Positions 23,026-36,930 of a stretch of DNA of 64,000 nucleotides are shown one piece after another. Positions within the stretch are counted from its first letter, which is position 1; each line of letters opens with the position of its first letter. Origin of the DNA: Petrosia ficiformis (lineage: Eukaryota > Porifera > Demospongiae > Haplosclerida > Petrosiidae); contig OX345644.1 in assembly GCA_947044365.1 (NCBI GenBank), positions 917,501-981,500 on the forward strand. Reading direction: 5' to 3'. The notes under the pieces were generated by a model. The model did not search any database. It worked only from the letters and a program-made list of their open reading frames with translations, and had not been told where the DNA came from. The position numbers and the translations under genes were made by a program.

Positions 23026-26000
23026 TAATCCATTTCTCTTTTAGAAACTTCACCCATCATCACATCCTGACTCAATGATACAGATAATAACATCTTTTGA
23101 AAGGGATTGACAAGCCTACACTATTAACTGACGTCCATAACCTGTTTAAAAAGTTAGTCCTTGATAATTCTATACACCCCATAATTTGACTTGAAATCAA
23201 ATCTGTATCGGATTTGATCAAAATGAATCAGTTTAGTTTCAATCATAGTAAGAAATTGAATGAAATTTGGTCAGTTTGAATCATTTAACCAAAAGTCAAT
23301 CAGATTACTTCAATCACATTAAATTTAACTGAGTTGAATACATATATATGTATATGTACTTGTATATGTACTTATATATGTACTTGTATATGTACATGTA
23401 CTTTTCTTTTTTCTATTTCTCTTCAGACTGTGGAATATTTTAGAAAGTGACGTATCATTCTTGAATCAAATGTGTGTCAGTCTTCTTCTTGCCTGTCAAG
23501 AAGATATTGTACCCTACGAAGTATCTTCAGCTGATAGTCCTTCGTCATTAAAGCTTTGGAAATGTATTTCAGATGGGTTTTCTACTCAAAGATGGAAGAT
23601 CACCATTAAAACTGGTTTGTTTGTATGCTCCACAAAAATAATGCTTGCATGCCTCTCTCATCTTGCACCTAAATGCTAGTATGCTGCATGTTAATAGTAA
23701 CACTGAAGGTATGTGTAGAATATGAGTAGATGTGTGCTGCATATATGGAGAAAAGAGGATGTACATATTGTCCAATTTTTACTGTCCTACATACATTGTT
23801 CACATATGTAATTATATATAATCATTCCACATACAGACATACAGGAATATATCCACCTCTAACTTGAGTTACCACCCACACACACCAACCCAACCCCACT
23901 CCCATATTTCACACAATATTTAGTTCAAAACACAGCAGTAACTCAGCTACAAGCCTTCTGGGGCCCCCAAAGCAACCTCAGAAAGCCTAAAGTTAAAACA
24001 TTTCCTGAGGGAGCAGTGTGCTTCACAGGGATTGATTCTTTCCCCTCTTTAACAAGTAATCCTATATGAATTCCTGTACATATATATGCAACCTCCACGT
24101 GTGCAGCTTTGAAAGTAACACATGGTAGTCTGTATCCTACAACTATACATTTTTGTGAGGGAGTGTGTATGTATGTTTGTATTGACGTGTTCGAGTATGT
24201 ATAGTATTTTGTATGTGACATGTGTGGTATATGTGTTAGTGTACATATATGTGTCTATGTATAAATGTATATGTATGTGTATGTCTGTGTATGTATGTAC
24301 ATGGATCTCACGGTATCGTGTGGTGTGTATTAGTGGTGCATATGTATATGTATGTGTATCTATTTAATTATGTACCTGTAGTATATTTGTACGAATGTAC
24401 ATGTACAGGATATGATATACTCCCTCGCTTCTTCCCTCCATTCCACTCTTTTTTCCTTCCCTCATACCCTCCATTCCTCCCTCCCTCCCTCCCTCACTCT
24501 CTCTCTCCCTCTCTCTTCCTTCCCTCATTCTCTCCCTCCCTCTCTCTTCTTTCTCTAACACCCTCACTCTCCCTCCATCCCTCTCTTCCTAATCTCTCAG
24601 TTGATAAACTAGCTCTAATCTTACACTTCATGCCCGGAGGTATGGAAGGATTGACTCTTAATAATTGGAAACCTCATAAATACATCAAACTAACCCTAGC
24701 CTATGGCTTCTGTCAAATGGTACGACTCATTCAGAGTAAAGATTCCATTGTCATCACAAGGGTACAGTATTGTCTGGGTAACTTGAGAAAGAAATCAATT
24801 GAGGTTAGTTTTGTTCAGTGGTGGTCACCTGATAATCATGTGACATGTGATATTTTCATTTGGCAGTATATATCATTATTGTCATTTGAATGACGTGTGG
24901 CTATACTTCCTGTCATGTGACTGCCATCTATATATCATGTGACATGCATATGACTATTAAACTTAGTTTCACATTAAGTACTCTACAAAATGCACTTTAC
25001 AAAACATGTGACAGTCATGTGATTAATGAATATCATTATTTCAGGCCATCAAGAGCTTTCTACTAATCCTGTTCATTCATGGTCCTCTATATCAAAGTAC
25101 AATTATCCAGAGCCTTGCTCTCCTGAATTCAGCATTACCAAAGCTTCCTTTTCTTTCTCTTTCGCTGATCCAACAACTTTTGGCAGCTGCTGATGGACTC
25201 ATGAGGTCACGTGACATGGATGATGTTCTTCAATATGTAAATACTGTGACTGAGGTATCGTTAGCAACAAGGTTTTAAGAAGGTTCCATGAAATTCTTTC
25301 CCTTTTTAGGCCCAGAAAAAAACGTCACAATCTAGTGTATTAAGTGGGCGTAGCCAAGTAGTACGTCCCAGTGTTACATCATCAGCTTATAGTTACGCAA
25401 CAATTGATGAAGATACTGTTAGTCCCGAAATATTACAGCTGCAATGTGACACACTGTCTCTTTTACTGAAGGTACATATGTAGTCTCATTTTTATGTACA
25501 TGTACATACATACATACGTACATACGTACATACATAGATTACATACATACATACATATGTACATATGTACATTATACATACATACGTAGATTACATACGT
25601 ACATACATACATACATGCATATGTACGTAGTCTATGTACATCATACGTACGTATATAAATGTGCATACACACATAACATACATACATACATGTACGTATG
25701 TATGTACATATACTTATGTACATACATACATATATACATATATACATATGTATGTAATACTATGTACGTTGAACTAATTGTAGTTATGTACGTATGTAGG
25801 GTTATATGGAAGTGGTTAGTTTCACTATGATACTGTCCCAGTCTTGTTTGTGTACTTTTTATGGCCTATAGGGCCATTCCTATGATTGCTTTCCACGGAG
25901 TTGAACTATATTATATATATATATATATTTTTTTTTGTGTCCACCTGCGTGAGTATGCGTTGTATACGTAGTTAAGGCTTGGTCAATTAATGGGTGTGGC

Positions 26001-26528
26001 GCGTAAAAGAATGTGCGCTCGAGCTGATGAGCTCTACAGACCAGCAAAAAGAAAGCTGATGTAGCTAAGAAGCTTACGTACAAACTGAAACTAATAGGTA
26101 GCTATTCTGCCTTAAATGTGTTCCTAAAGTTCTAAAAAGTCGTTTGAAGGTAAGGAGAGTAGATAATCAAAATAATAACTATAATAGGCTGTGGCAAGAT
26201 AAAGTCAGCCATAATTACTGAATGCTGAACACCACAAAGCAATCATAGGGATACTTTTTTCTCTCTATATATATCTTGTTCAGTTTTGATATTCCCATAC
26301 ATGGTCTTTCATTTTTTAAATAAATATTTTTATTATATATACTTGTTCCTGTTCTTCTTGTGAATGACTAGTTGATAAATTGTAAAGTAAAATTATTATA
26401 AGAACAATTAGAATCAAGTAATAATAATAATAATAATTATTATTATTATAATTATAATAATAATAATAATAATAATAATAATCTACATTATTATACTCTA
26501 AGATAAACATGTCATGTTTAAAATAGAT

Positions 26529-28827
26529 CTACAAAACAACTAGTCTGTAATTCATTAAATCACTAACATACAAGTTACCTAATGAATCTACTGTTATACC
26601 AACTGGACTATTAAACTCTCTCCTTCCACTACCTCTCTTACCAAAGCAATGTATAAAACATCCATTAGTATCAAATATTGAGATACGATTATTACCAAAC
26701 TCACTAACATATAATATATTATTATCTATGATGATGGAGGTAGGCTTAGTAATTTGACCAGGATTAGACCCACGTGAACTAAATGTTGATATGTATTGTC
26801 CTGTTGATGTGAACTTCTTGATACAGTGATTATCACTATCTGCAACATACAAATATTCTTCATTGTCAAATGTCACATCATATGGCTCATTGAATTGTTC
26901 TGGTGATGAACCTTTCTTACCGAAACTATGAGAAAAGGTGAGATCATTATTGAGAACTTGAATACGATGATTGTATGTATCAGCAATGAATATTTGTCCT
27001 GTGGTAGGATGAACTGTAATACCTACAGGAGTATAAAACTGAAGAGGACCATTGCCTGTCTTACTACTCCCAACTGATTTCACACAATCACCTTCAAATG
27101 TTAGTTTCTGTAGTCGATGATTATCAGTTACTAAAATGTGTCCATCGTGTGATATGGCAACTCCATAAGGATAAGTGAATTGACCCTCCTTTGTTCCGAA
27201 TGTTCCAATTGACTTCACTTTCTTTCCCTCCTTGTTTAGTATTGTGATACGATTGGCAAAAATCTCAGCTACTACAATCTCTTCATTCTTAGTGATTACT
27301 ATGCCACCTGGGTTATCGACTCCTGATATAATATTCACTGGTTTACCTCTCATCTCAGGGGAGATAGTAAAGGGACTACCAGGGATATTCACACCTCCTA
27401 ATCGTATTCTCAATTGATGTTTTCCTCTTGTACGTGGGGTAAAGCTTATATCATAGTTTCCTGACTGGGTCTCATTGATATCACATGATATGAGTTGACT
27501 ATCATCAGCAGAAGAGAGTTCACAAGAGATGAGGGAGAGAGGAACTGAGAGGGGAGATCCATCTTGAGTCTGGAGTTTGAGAGTGGCGGTCGATTTCATA
27601 CCAACGTAACAAGCATTCTTGACGAGAACTGATTTTCCAAACGTTTTAGATTTTAACACACCAATACTCTCATATTTATCAACCAATGTCTGATTACTAG
27701 TGAATGTGATGTTGGCCTCCTCTATTGTTTGAAATACAACAGGGTTGACACCTTGATTGACTGTTGTCATTACTTGTACCATATTCTGTTTCTCTCTCAA
27801 TATCTGTTGTTGAGTCCCTACCTTCAGACTCTGTTCTACAAACTCCTCACAACCTTTGAGCTGTTTGAGGACTGTCTCCGCCTCTTCTCTCTGTTTGGTT
27901 AGTAATTCGATCTTCTGTTGTACTACAGTGTCTACCTGTTGAACTAACTGTCTCTCTGACTGTTGGACTAAGTTTATGATTAGTTGAGAGTGTGTGTGGA
28001 TCTGTTTCTTGACATCTTCTCCCTGTTTTGTGACCTCCCTCTCTCTAGTGATGAGGTCAGTCACTGCTGTATTAATGTCGGCTACTTTTGTTTTGACTTT
28101 CGTGAGGTCAGCCTCTATCTCTTGATGATGTTTAGGGTAGGACTCTGTAATGAGGTTGTAATCATGGTTTCGATGTTGTTTACTAACTGTACAATCTCGA
28201 CAAATAAGCTCTTGACAGGTTTCACAGTAGACTTTGATTGGCTCATTATGATCGTTACACTTCATATTTCTATCCTCATTGAATGGAAGTAGTTTAGAAG
28301 TATTGAGTACTGCTACATCTTGTACATTGATAACCTCATGAGTAGAGAAGGGCTGCCATCCATTATGTTTATCAAGACATTCTGGACATAAAAATTGAGT
28401 ACACTGTTTACAATAACCAGTAGCAGAGTTTTTGTGACAATTATCACAAGAGGCCTTCGGGGCTTCAGAAGCTTTCTGTAGAGTAGTTTGTAGTTGAAAG
28501 AGGCTATTAATGAGGAAAGCAGTAGGGAATTCAGTGGGTCCTATGTCGGGTAGTTGTGTGGGTTTACGACACGAAGGACAGCTTATGAAATACTTGTCTC
28601 CCTGTTAGTAAATAAGATAATGTATAAACAATGAAGTGTTAACAAAAGCAGATTGTGTGTGTGTGTGTTTGTACCTGTGGTTCTTGTGGTAGTTTCTCAA
28701 TACATTTTAAACAGAAGCTATGTAAGCATGGAAGAGTTTTGGGGTTAGTATACTGATCCAAACATACATTACATGTTAGTTGTTCATCAAGTTCCTTAAG
28801 AGCAGTAGAAGAAGATTGTTGAGCCAT
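26529..28827 (-). CDS. TRIM-NHL E3 ubiquitin ligase, paralog 3
   Basis: Two exons, 28675-28827 and 26529-28601, 741 aa, with the same RING, B-box 1, B-box 2, coiled coil, filamin-like and six-NHL layout. It lies antisense in the unit 2 UNC79 intron (25472-29443). The N-terminus reads [16 protein letters not shown], not [15 protein letters not shown], because the 5' flank differs: about 180 bp lying just upstream of the ATG in paralogs 1 and 2 is missing, and the coding region runs directly into sequence that is farther upstream in paralog 2 (CTCCTTTCTAAAAATAGAC, near 8,385). Its promoter may therefore differ. The ORF is intact. Of the three it has the most altered NHL top-loop residues. Confidence 0.93.
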
Positions 28828-29589
28828 CTCTGTCTCCTTTCTAAAAATAGACTGGTTATTTCCTAATATGGTAGAAATATATTAATAGTATCTATTATAA
28901 TAACTGATAATATTTGTGGTTATGAACAGTTTGTAGAAAAGTGGGATCACTATGTTTACCATATATGTGTGTACGTACGTGTGTATGTACATACATACGT
29001 GTACAACTGCATGAGTTTAGGTACATGTGTGTATGAGTTCATATGATTGTCATGTGACCTGCATCATAATAATTTTGTTTGTTATATTTTACATCCTAAT
29101 TCTGCACTTTGGGACATGTTCATATTGAACTTCAGATAATACATCAGACAACTGACTCATAGTCATGTGACTATCATATATGAATGCACATGATTGTTAT
29201 GTGACTTATATTACTTGCACTGAGATACATTTCTAACACCTGACAACTGTACCTACTTGTAGTCATGTGACTATCATATGATTGTCATGTGACTTGTATT
29301 ACTATAATTATTATACATCTTACAGTACATCTCTAATACCAAGTCAGATTTCAGGGACACTACTGTACCCACTCGTAGTCATGGGAAGAGAAGTACATTT
29401 AAGGGACCACAAGAGGTGAGGTAATGACACACCCACTTATTAGGAGACACCAGCTGAAAACCTTGTGACTCAACTCGAGACATTAGTATGCCGAAAGTTT
29501 CATATACCTCCACAAGAACTTCGCCGGAAAAGAGTTTTTGAAACCTTCATTATACATTCTTATAAGGTACATATATACATATACTATAC

Positions 29590-29624
<35 letters not shown>

Positions 29625-30813
29625 CATATATCTATCTATATATATATATATATATCCATTCTTCAGATGCTTGATAAAAATGTTGAATTCTGTGAAACAA
29701 AATCAATGATTCCATTTGTACTTCGTCTCCTTGGTTACTCGGTATCGCCCACTCGTGGTGATTATCCTTTTGCATATCCAACTCAAATAATAACTTCACC
29801 CACCACTCCAACTCCTAAATATCACCACCTGAATTACACGTGTTCCTATACACTTTGAAATTTACCATCTCATCTTCAGGCCCCTTGGCTAAGGGTCCTG
29901 TTTATTGTACTTTATAAGGTATCCTATTATTACTAATTACAAGGGGGCAGGAGGATGTGTAAGGAATGGGAATGTTGTTTGTGAACTCCAATTATCTCTG
30001 AATCTCCATTTTTCTCTCCCCCTTCCTCCCTCCCTTCCACCTCCCTCCTTCCTTTCCTTCCTCCCTCTCTCCTTCCCTCCCTATCTACCTTTCCTCCTTC
30101 CCTCCTTTCCTCCCTCCCTCCCTACCTCCCTTCTTCCCTCAGTATACTCACATAATTCTGCAATATCAAGATGCAGTTAGCTATCTCATGTGCTGTATTG
30201 AAATCATCCTCTGTACCCTGCGATCCTCTCCACACGTTTGCCCCGCCCCACAGTCCCTCCCACCTCCACAAATACATCGTCGATTATCCAAACACGGACC
30301 AACCTCATCCATTCCCAGTTCCCCAGGTTCTCCTCCTCCTGACTCTGCCATTTTTTCCAATCCTCTTGAAAGTCCAGGAAGGATACGTTCTCAGCCATTG
30401 GAACGAATCTTATTAGAAACAGTACCAGAGGAGAGTGGATCATTCAGTAAATCTTTCATTGACATGACAACGCCTCATAGTAGACCTCCCATTGTTCATA
30501 CTGCATCAGTAGCTAGTTATTCAAGTAGTATCTCTGTTGACCCTACTCCATCCTATAATGAACACAGGTCAGGGGTATGTGTCATATGTCATGCACCCAC
30601 GGATGTGTTCTCTGAGGAGGTAGTTGCATTGAGTATTACATGTCTAGGTACCTGTGCACACCACACTCCTGAACTAGTCTCCGCCCATCTGGTAACGTGG
30701 ATGATTCCATGTATTGCTAAGTATGTGGTACTAACATGTGGTAGTGTTCATGTATTTGTGTTTATATGTCTATCCATTATCTGTGTGTATTATCCATCAG
30801 TTCATATATACAA

Positions 30814-31177
30814 TTAGAACTGTCAGCATTTTAGTATTCTCTTGAAACTCGAATTTTTACCCTGAACTATAGCCTTGGTATTGATTTTTTCATTGCAAAA
30901 TCAGTCATTTCAGATTGGGCTAAAACTTTTTATAGAGTTAGATAATGATGTCCTTATTATGTTTCCAAAGTGGTTTTGATCAATAATATTATCTGTTAGA
31001 ACCGTGAGCATTTTAGTATTCTCTCGAAATTCGAAGTTTTACCCTGAACTATAGCCTTGGTATTGATTTTTTCATTGCAAAATCAGTCGTTTCAGATTGG
31101 GCCAAAACTTTTCATAGAGTTAGATAATGATGTCCTTATTATGTTTGCAAAGTGGTTTTGATCAATAATATTATCTG
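30814..31177. repeat. 182-bp tandem duplication, unit 2
   Basis: Counterpart of 10779-11142 with the same two-unit structure. Confidence 0.93.
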
Positions 31178-31803
31178 TATTATACATCACCCATCCATGC
31201 TTCCATCAATTCATCCATCCATCCATCCTTCCATCAATCCATCTATCCATCCATCTATCCATCCATCCATCTATCATCCATCCATCCATCCATCCATCTA
31301 TCCATCCATCCATCTATCTATTTACAGAGTTGTTATATCAGGACATTACTACTGGCAAGACAGCAGGTAACTCAAAACTCACTTACGAAACATACCTCAT
31401 ATACCACCATATTTATATCATGTAGTATCTCAGATCCACCTCCTGGTTCTGGAATGTCTGTTGCCAAGCAGTTTCTGTTATCTCTTTTAACTCAGTTTGC
31501 AGAGAGACGAGTATTTTTATATCTTTTGCGTCATGATCATCTAGGTAACTAACTATCTCTTGATATTTTCTTTATACCTTATAGAAATGGGTGATAATTA
31601 TATCATATTTATTAGTTATTATTTTATAAAGTGATATTACAGTGTGTTGTTATTTTAATCAGTAGCTTTTTGGAACAATTAGATAGCATTTTAAAAGATA
31701 TATTTATCAAATAATTGGACAATCTGATCTATTTATCTCCTAAAGTGAATGTTGACAGCAATAATATGGTGCAGTGTTTGTGATAAGTTCATATGGTGCA
31801 CCA

Positions 31804-31972
31804 TTGGCCCAATGAGCTTCTTATTTGGCACTGCACAGCTCTCTCTTTGGGCCAGTGGCGCAGTTAATTATGATTATATTGTCACTAACAGCATTAACTG
31901 TTTGTTAATTGGGTCAAGATGTATTCCCAATGGCATACACACTAACCATTGTTGAGCCAATTTGGCCCATGC
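31804..31972 (+). mobile_element. TTGGCCCAA dispersed element, unit 2 copy
   Basis: Same position in the UNC79 intron as 11781-11949; it was inserted before the duplication. Confidence 0.75.
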
Positions 31973-32726
31973 TTGATATATGTTTCCCAGCGCTACTACC
32001 TTTTCTATTGATTATCATATCTCGTATCTCTTTTCCAGATCTTACTGAGACAGTATTCAAAGCTGTAGCTTCTGGTTTAGCTAATCAACTAAGCGAAGAA
32101 GAAGAAGATCGAGAAAATGAAGATCTTACTCAAGCCTCGCTCGTTGAATATTTCCTTGAGGTAATACTTGACATCATGTGACATTACAGTGACATCATGT
32201 GACACTAGTTTGACATTCACAGGTATCATGTGACAGTAGTATGACATTACACAGGTATCATGTGACACTATTATGACACTACAGTGGCATCATATTACAC
32301 TGTTATATGACATTATTGTGACATCATGTGACATCATGTGACATCACAACATCTAGTGACAACCATTTATTAATATAGGATGCTGTGAATTCCACCAACT
32401 TCACGCAAGTAGTTAACTCAAACTCGTTTAATAATCTCGCTTGTTACTTAGAGGTGATACCAGAGGGCTCCGCCCATCTTTTCTTAAGGCTGAACCATCT
32501 AGATACCTTCTTGAAGAAACTGCAAATGGAAGAAAATAGAAATGTAATTCAATTTTAAATTAGATATTATCATAAATGTTGTATCCACTTTCCTGTTAAC
32601 CACCTAAGGCATCCATCTGTCAGACTGTCAGTCCACCAAACATCTATATATCGTCTGTCTGTCAGTCCATCCATACTTCTATCAAACTGTCAATCAATCA
32701 ATCAATCAATCTATCTATCTATGTAC

Positions 32727-32770
<44 letters not shown>

Positions 32771-33056
32771 GTACCTATCTATCTATCTATCTATCTATCT
32801 GTCCCTGCATAGATTCTTTATAAACAAGACGTATTCCAAAACTTTCTGAGAATTATTATTCAACTTCTGAAATTTTGTGATCCCATTCATGTGAGTTATA
32901 TAACCACAACTTCATCCATCCATCCATCCATACATCCATCCATCCATTCATCCATCCATTCATCCATCCATCCATCCATTCATCCATCCATTCATCCATC
33001 CATCCATCCATCCATCCATCCATCCATCCATTCATCCATCCATTCATCCATCCATT

Positions 33057-33087
<31 letters not shown>

Positions 33088-33441
33088 TCATTCATCCATC
33101 CATCCATCCATCCATCCATCCATTCATCCATTCATCAATTCATTTGTCATTTCTCAGCTAGTTATTTCATCCATTATTTTTGTTTCCTCTATCAGGCTCC
33201 TTCTACAGGTCAAACCTCATCTTCTTCCTCTGCACTACCTATTACAATCTCTTCCATATTACAAGAGGTTCCAGACATATTGACTGAAGCTCTTCAATGT
33301 ATTTCCTGTCCCACTGGAGGACTAGTGACACTAGTAGGAGTTTGGTATAGAGCATTTCTTCAACATGGTCACAAGGTATGTATTATGACTGATTGTAAAT
33401 ACATATATCAAAATCCTATTTATCTATTTGTATTTATCTAC

Positions 33442-33475
<34 letters not shown>

Positions 33476-34029
33476 CTATAATAGCGTCAACTCCCTAAAA
33501 AGTACATACTATTAAAACTATTGATTGATCAGTTTACATTCGGTCTCTCTGTCCAGTCGTCTATTCTTCCTGAGAATATCATTAGTATCACTCAAACCTT
33601 TCTCCTCTTCCTAAACGAGTATGTATACTTTGGATACATCGATACTCTATCCGAACAAAGGATCTTTTCTCCTTTTCTGGTAAGATGCTGGTCAAGTGAT
33701 TATGTATGATAGTCATGTGATAATATTACTAGTCATGTGATCATTCTTAGTACACTGTATTTATTATCATGTAAGTCACATGACTAGGGTGTGGTTATCA
33801 AAGGTAAATAATGTCATTGCATGTCATGTGACCTTGTACATATATTGCAAGTTATGTCATGTGACTTACTACCTCGCATTTCAGAAAGATCAGGAACTAT
33901 ATCTTGGTTCTCTTGTGAACAGTGGACAAGACACAACAGGCATTGAGCATGCATTTACAGGATCAATGAGTGATGCATTGAGATATCTGGCCTGTATGCA
34001 ACCTCAAGCTTCTATTGAAGTTCGTATTC

Positions 34030-35150
34030 GTCCATCTGTCTGTCTGTCTATATGTACATGTACATGTGCCCCAGTGTACATCTGTCTGTATGTCTATATG
34101 TACATGTACATGTACACGTGCCCCAGTGTAATCTGTCTGTCTATATGTACATGTACATAAACATGTGCCCCAGTGTACATCTGTCTGTATGTCTGTCTGT
34201 TTGTCTGTCTATCTGTATGTACATATACATGTGTCACCAGTGTACATGTGTCTGTCTGTCTGTCTATATGTACATATACATGTGTCACCAGTGTACATGT
34301 GCTTGTCTGTCTGTCTATATCTACATATACATGTGTCACCAGTGTACATGTGTCTGTCTCTCTATATGTACACGTGTCTGTCTGTCTCTCTATATGTACA
34401 TGTGTCTGTCTGTCTCTCTATATGTACATGTGTCTGTCTGTCTCTCTATATGTACATGTGTCTGTCTGTCTCTCTATATGTACATGTGTCTGTCTGTCTC
34501 TCTATATGTACATGTGTCTGTCTGTCTGTCTATATGTACATATACATGTGTCACCAGTGTACATGTGCTTGTCTGTCTGTCTATATCTACATATATATGT
34601 GTCACCAGTGTACATGTTTCTGTCTGTCTGTCTATATGTACATGTACATGTGTCGTCAGTGTACACGTGTCTGTCTGTCTCTCTATATGTACATGTGTCT
34701 GTCTGTCTTTCTATATGTACATATACATGTGTCACCAGTGTACATGTGTCTGTCTGTCTGTCTATATGTACATATACATGTGTCACCAGTGTACATGTGC
34801 TTGTCTGTCTGTCTATATCTACATATACATGTGTCACCAGTGTACATGTGTCTGTCTCTCTATATGTACACGTGTCTGTCTGTCTCTCTATATGTACATG
34901 TGTCTGTCTGTCTCTCTATATGTACATGTGTCTGTCTGTCTCTCTATATGTACATGTGTCTGTCTGTCTCTCTATATGTACACGTGTCTGTCTGTCTCTC
35001 TATATGTACATGTGTCTGTCTGTCTCTCTATATGTACATGTGTCTGTCTGTCTCTCTATATGTACATGTGTCTGTCTGTCTCTCTATATGTACATGTGTC
35101 TGTCTGTCTCTCTATATGTACATGTGTCTGTCTGTCTCTCTATATGTATT
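34030..35150 (+). repeat. Compound minisatellite, unit 2 allele
   Basis: Same 51-bp and 28-bp units as 14098-15785 but fewer, with the two types interleaved in a different order. Confidence 0.95.
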
Positions 35151-35332
35151 GAATTATTGGTACAATCATTGAATATTAGTTTTGAGTTCATCAATATTAC
35201 TAAAGGTTGCAATTCAAGTTAAACTCGTTATATCTCAGCTGATAGCACTGAGAATCCACAGACAACATCAACCTCTTGGTTTAGTTAGGAGAATATTGGA
35301 TGGAGTATATAGCTTTGCTTGGATGGAGAAGA

Positions 35333-35680
35333 GGTACATGTACATGTATACTATTAGTATTGTACATGTACATGTATATTATTAGTATTGTACATGTACA
35401 TGTATATTATTAGTATTGTACATGTACATGTATATTATTAGTATTGTACATGTACATGTATATTATTAGTACTGTACATGTACATGTATATTATTAGTAC
35501 TGTACATGTACATGTATATTATTAGTATTGTACATGTACATGTATATTATTAGTATTGTACATGTACATGTATATTATTAGTATTGTACATGTACATGTA
35601 TATTATTAGTATTGTACATGTACATGTATATTATTAGTATTGTACATGTACATGTATATTATTAGTATTGTACATGCCTT
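35333..35680. repeat. 28-bp palindrome-bearing minisatellite, unit 2 allele
   Basis: About 12 units of the same repeat as 15971-16452, directly after the exon donor. Confidence 0.95.
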
Positions 35681-35683
35681 TTA

Positions 35684-35715
<32 letters not shown>

Positions 35716-35755
35716 GTTTTCATTTTTCCATTTGTATTTATCTCTATCTATCTAT

Positions 35756-36064
35756 CTATCTATCTATTTTTTATTTATTATTATTATTATTATTATTTTA
35801 TTTTTTGTGATTTTTACAATGCCAAAAATATACATACACATTTTAGAATTAGCATTGAGGTGTGGGTTAATCCAGGATCTCTTAACCAGAGGGTTTGATT
35901 TTAACCCTGCATTATCACCTGGACCCACTTACAGGAAAGAATAAGAGAGAAGAGTTTACATATATTAATATAAAATAATATAGAGCAAGTTAATATTAAT
36001 ATAAGTCATGATTCGGAAATAAGAGTGGAAGAGTTACGAGAACACCATACTTTGAATGACCTAA
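35756..36064. mobile_element. Unit 2-specific insertion between direct repeats
   Basis: About 310 bp absent at the matching site in unit 1 (after 16517). It is flanked by a direct repeat of over 40 bp (TGTTTTCATTTTTCCATTTG and on into TATC repeats) at 35713 and 36068. Read on the minus strand it ends in an A-rich (AAT)n tail. It could be a retroposed fragment or a recombination product in the TATC array. Confidence 0.55.
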
Positions 36065-36096
36065 TGAGTGTTTTCATTTTTCCATTTGTATTTATC

Positions 36097-36181
<85 letters not shown>

Positions 36182-36213
36182 ATATCTATCTATCTATCTA
36201 TCTATCTATCTAC

Positions 36214-36249
<36 letters not shown>

Positions 36250-36544
36250 GTACATGTATCTATCCATTTAGTCCCAAATCTTTGAACCCGAAATCAAAAT
36301 CAGTTAATATGTTTATTGGAGACCACATTAGTTCTCTACAGGTATGATGTACAGAAATCAGTCACATGACTGTCACATGACCAATTTGACTAGGTACTAG
36401 GATGGCTATTGATGGGTGCAATGTGTCATAATGCTGTCCACAGTGCTGTAGAGAGAACCAGCATAGGGAAAATAGAAGGTGTGATTTCTAATGAGTGTGA
36501 GGTTTTGACAAGACTTGGCCCTTCGTTATCAGAGACTGTTGATG

Positions 36545-36930
36545 ATGTTTATGATCATGTTAAAGGGTCTTTGAACTTTCTAGTTAAGGTATGTGTATGG
36601 GGCGCATGTGGTCACCAGGTTTGGGTATGAGTCTGGTAATGATCGATGTTTATGATCATGTTAAAAGGTCTTTGAACTTTCTAGTTAAGGTATGTGTATG
36701 GGGCGCATGTGGTCACCAGGTTTGGGTATGAGTCTGGTAATGATGTTTATGATCATGTTAAAGGGTCTTTGAACTTTCTAGTTAAGGTATGTGTATGGGG
36801 CGCATGTGGTCACCAGGTTTGGGTATGAGTCTGGTAATGATGTTTATGATCATGTTAAAAGGTCTTTGAACTTTCTAGTTAAAGTATGTGTATGGGGTAC
36901 GTGTGGTCACCAGGTTTGGTTATGAGGTAC
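36545..36930 (+). repeat. About 97-bp exon-donor tandem repeat, four units (unit 2)
   Basis: Four copies of the element described at 17157. The second has a 4-bp insertion (GATCGATG), and the last donor has changed to AAAGTATGTG. Confidence 0.9.

Noticed and set aside
30204..30443. Minus-strand 79-codon frame opposite an UNC79 exon (also at 10160)
   Set aside because: Antisense shadow of a coding exon, with no splice or domain support.
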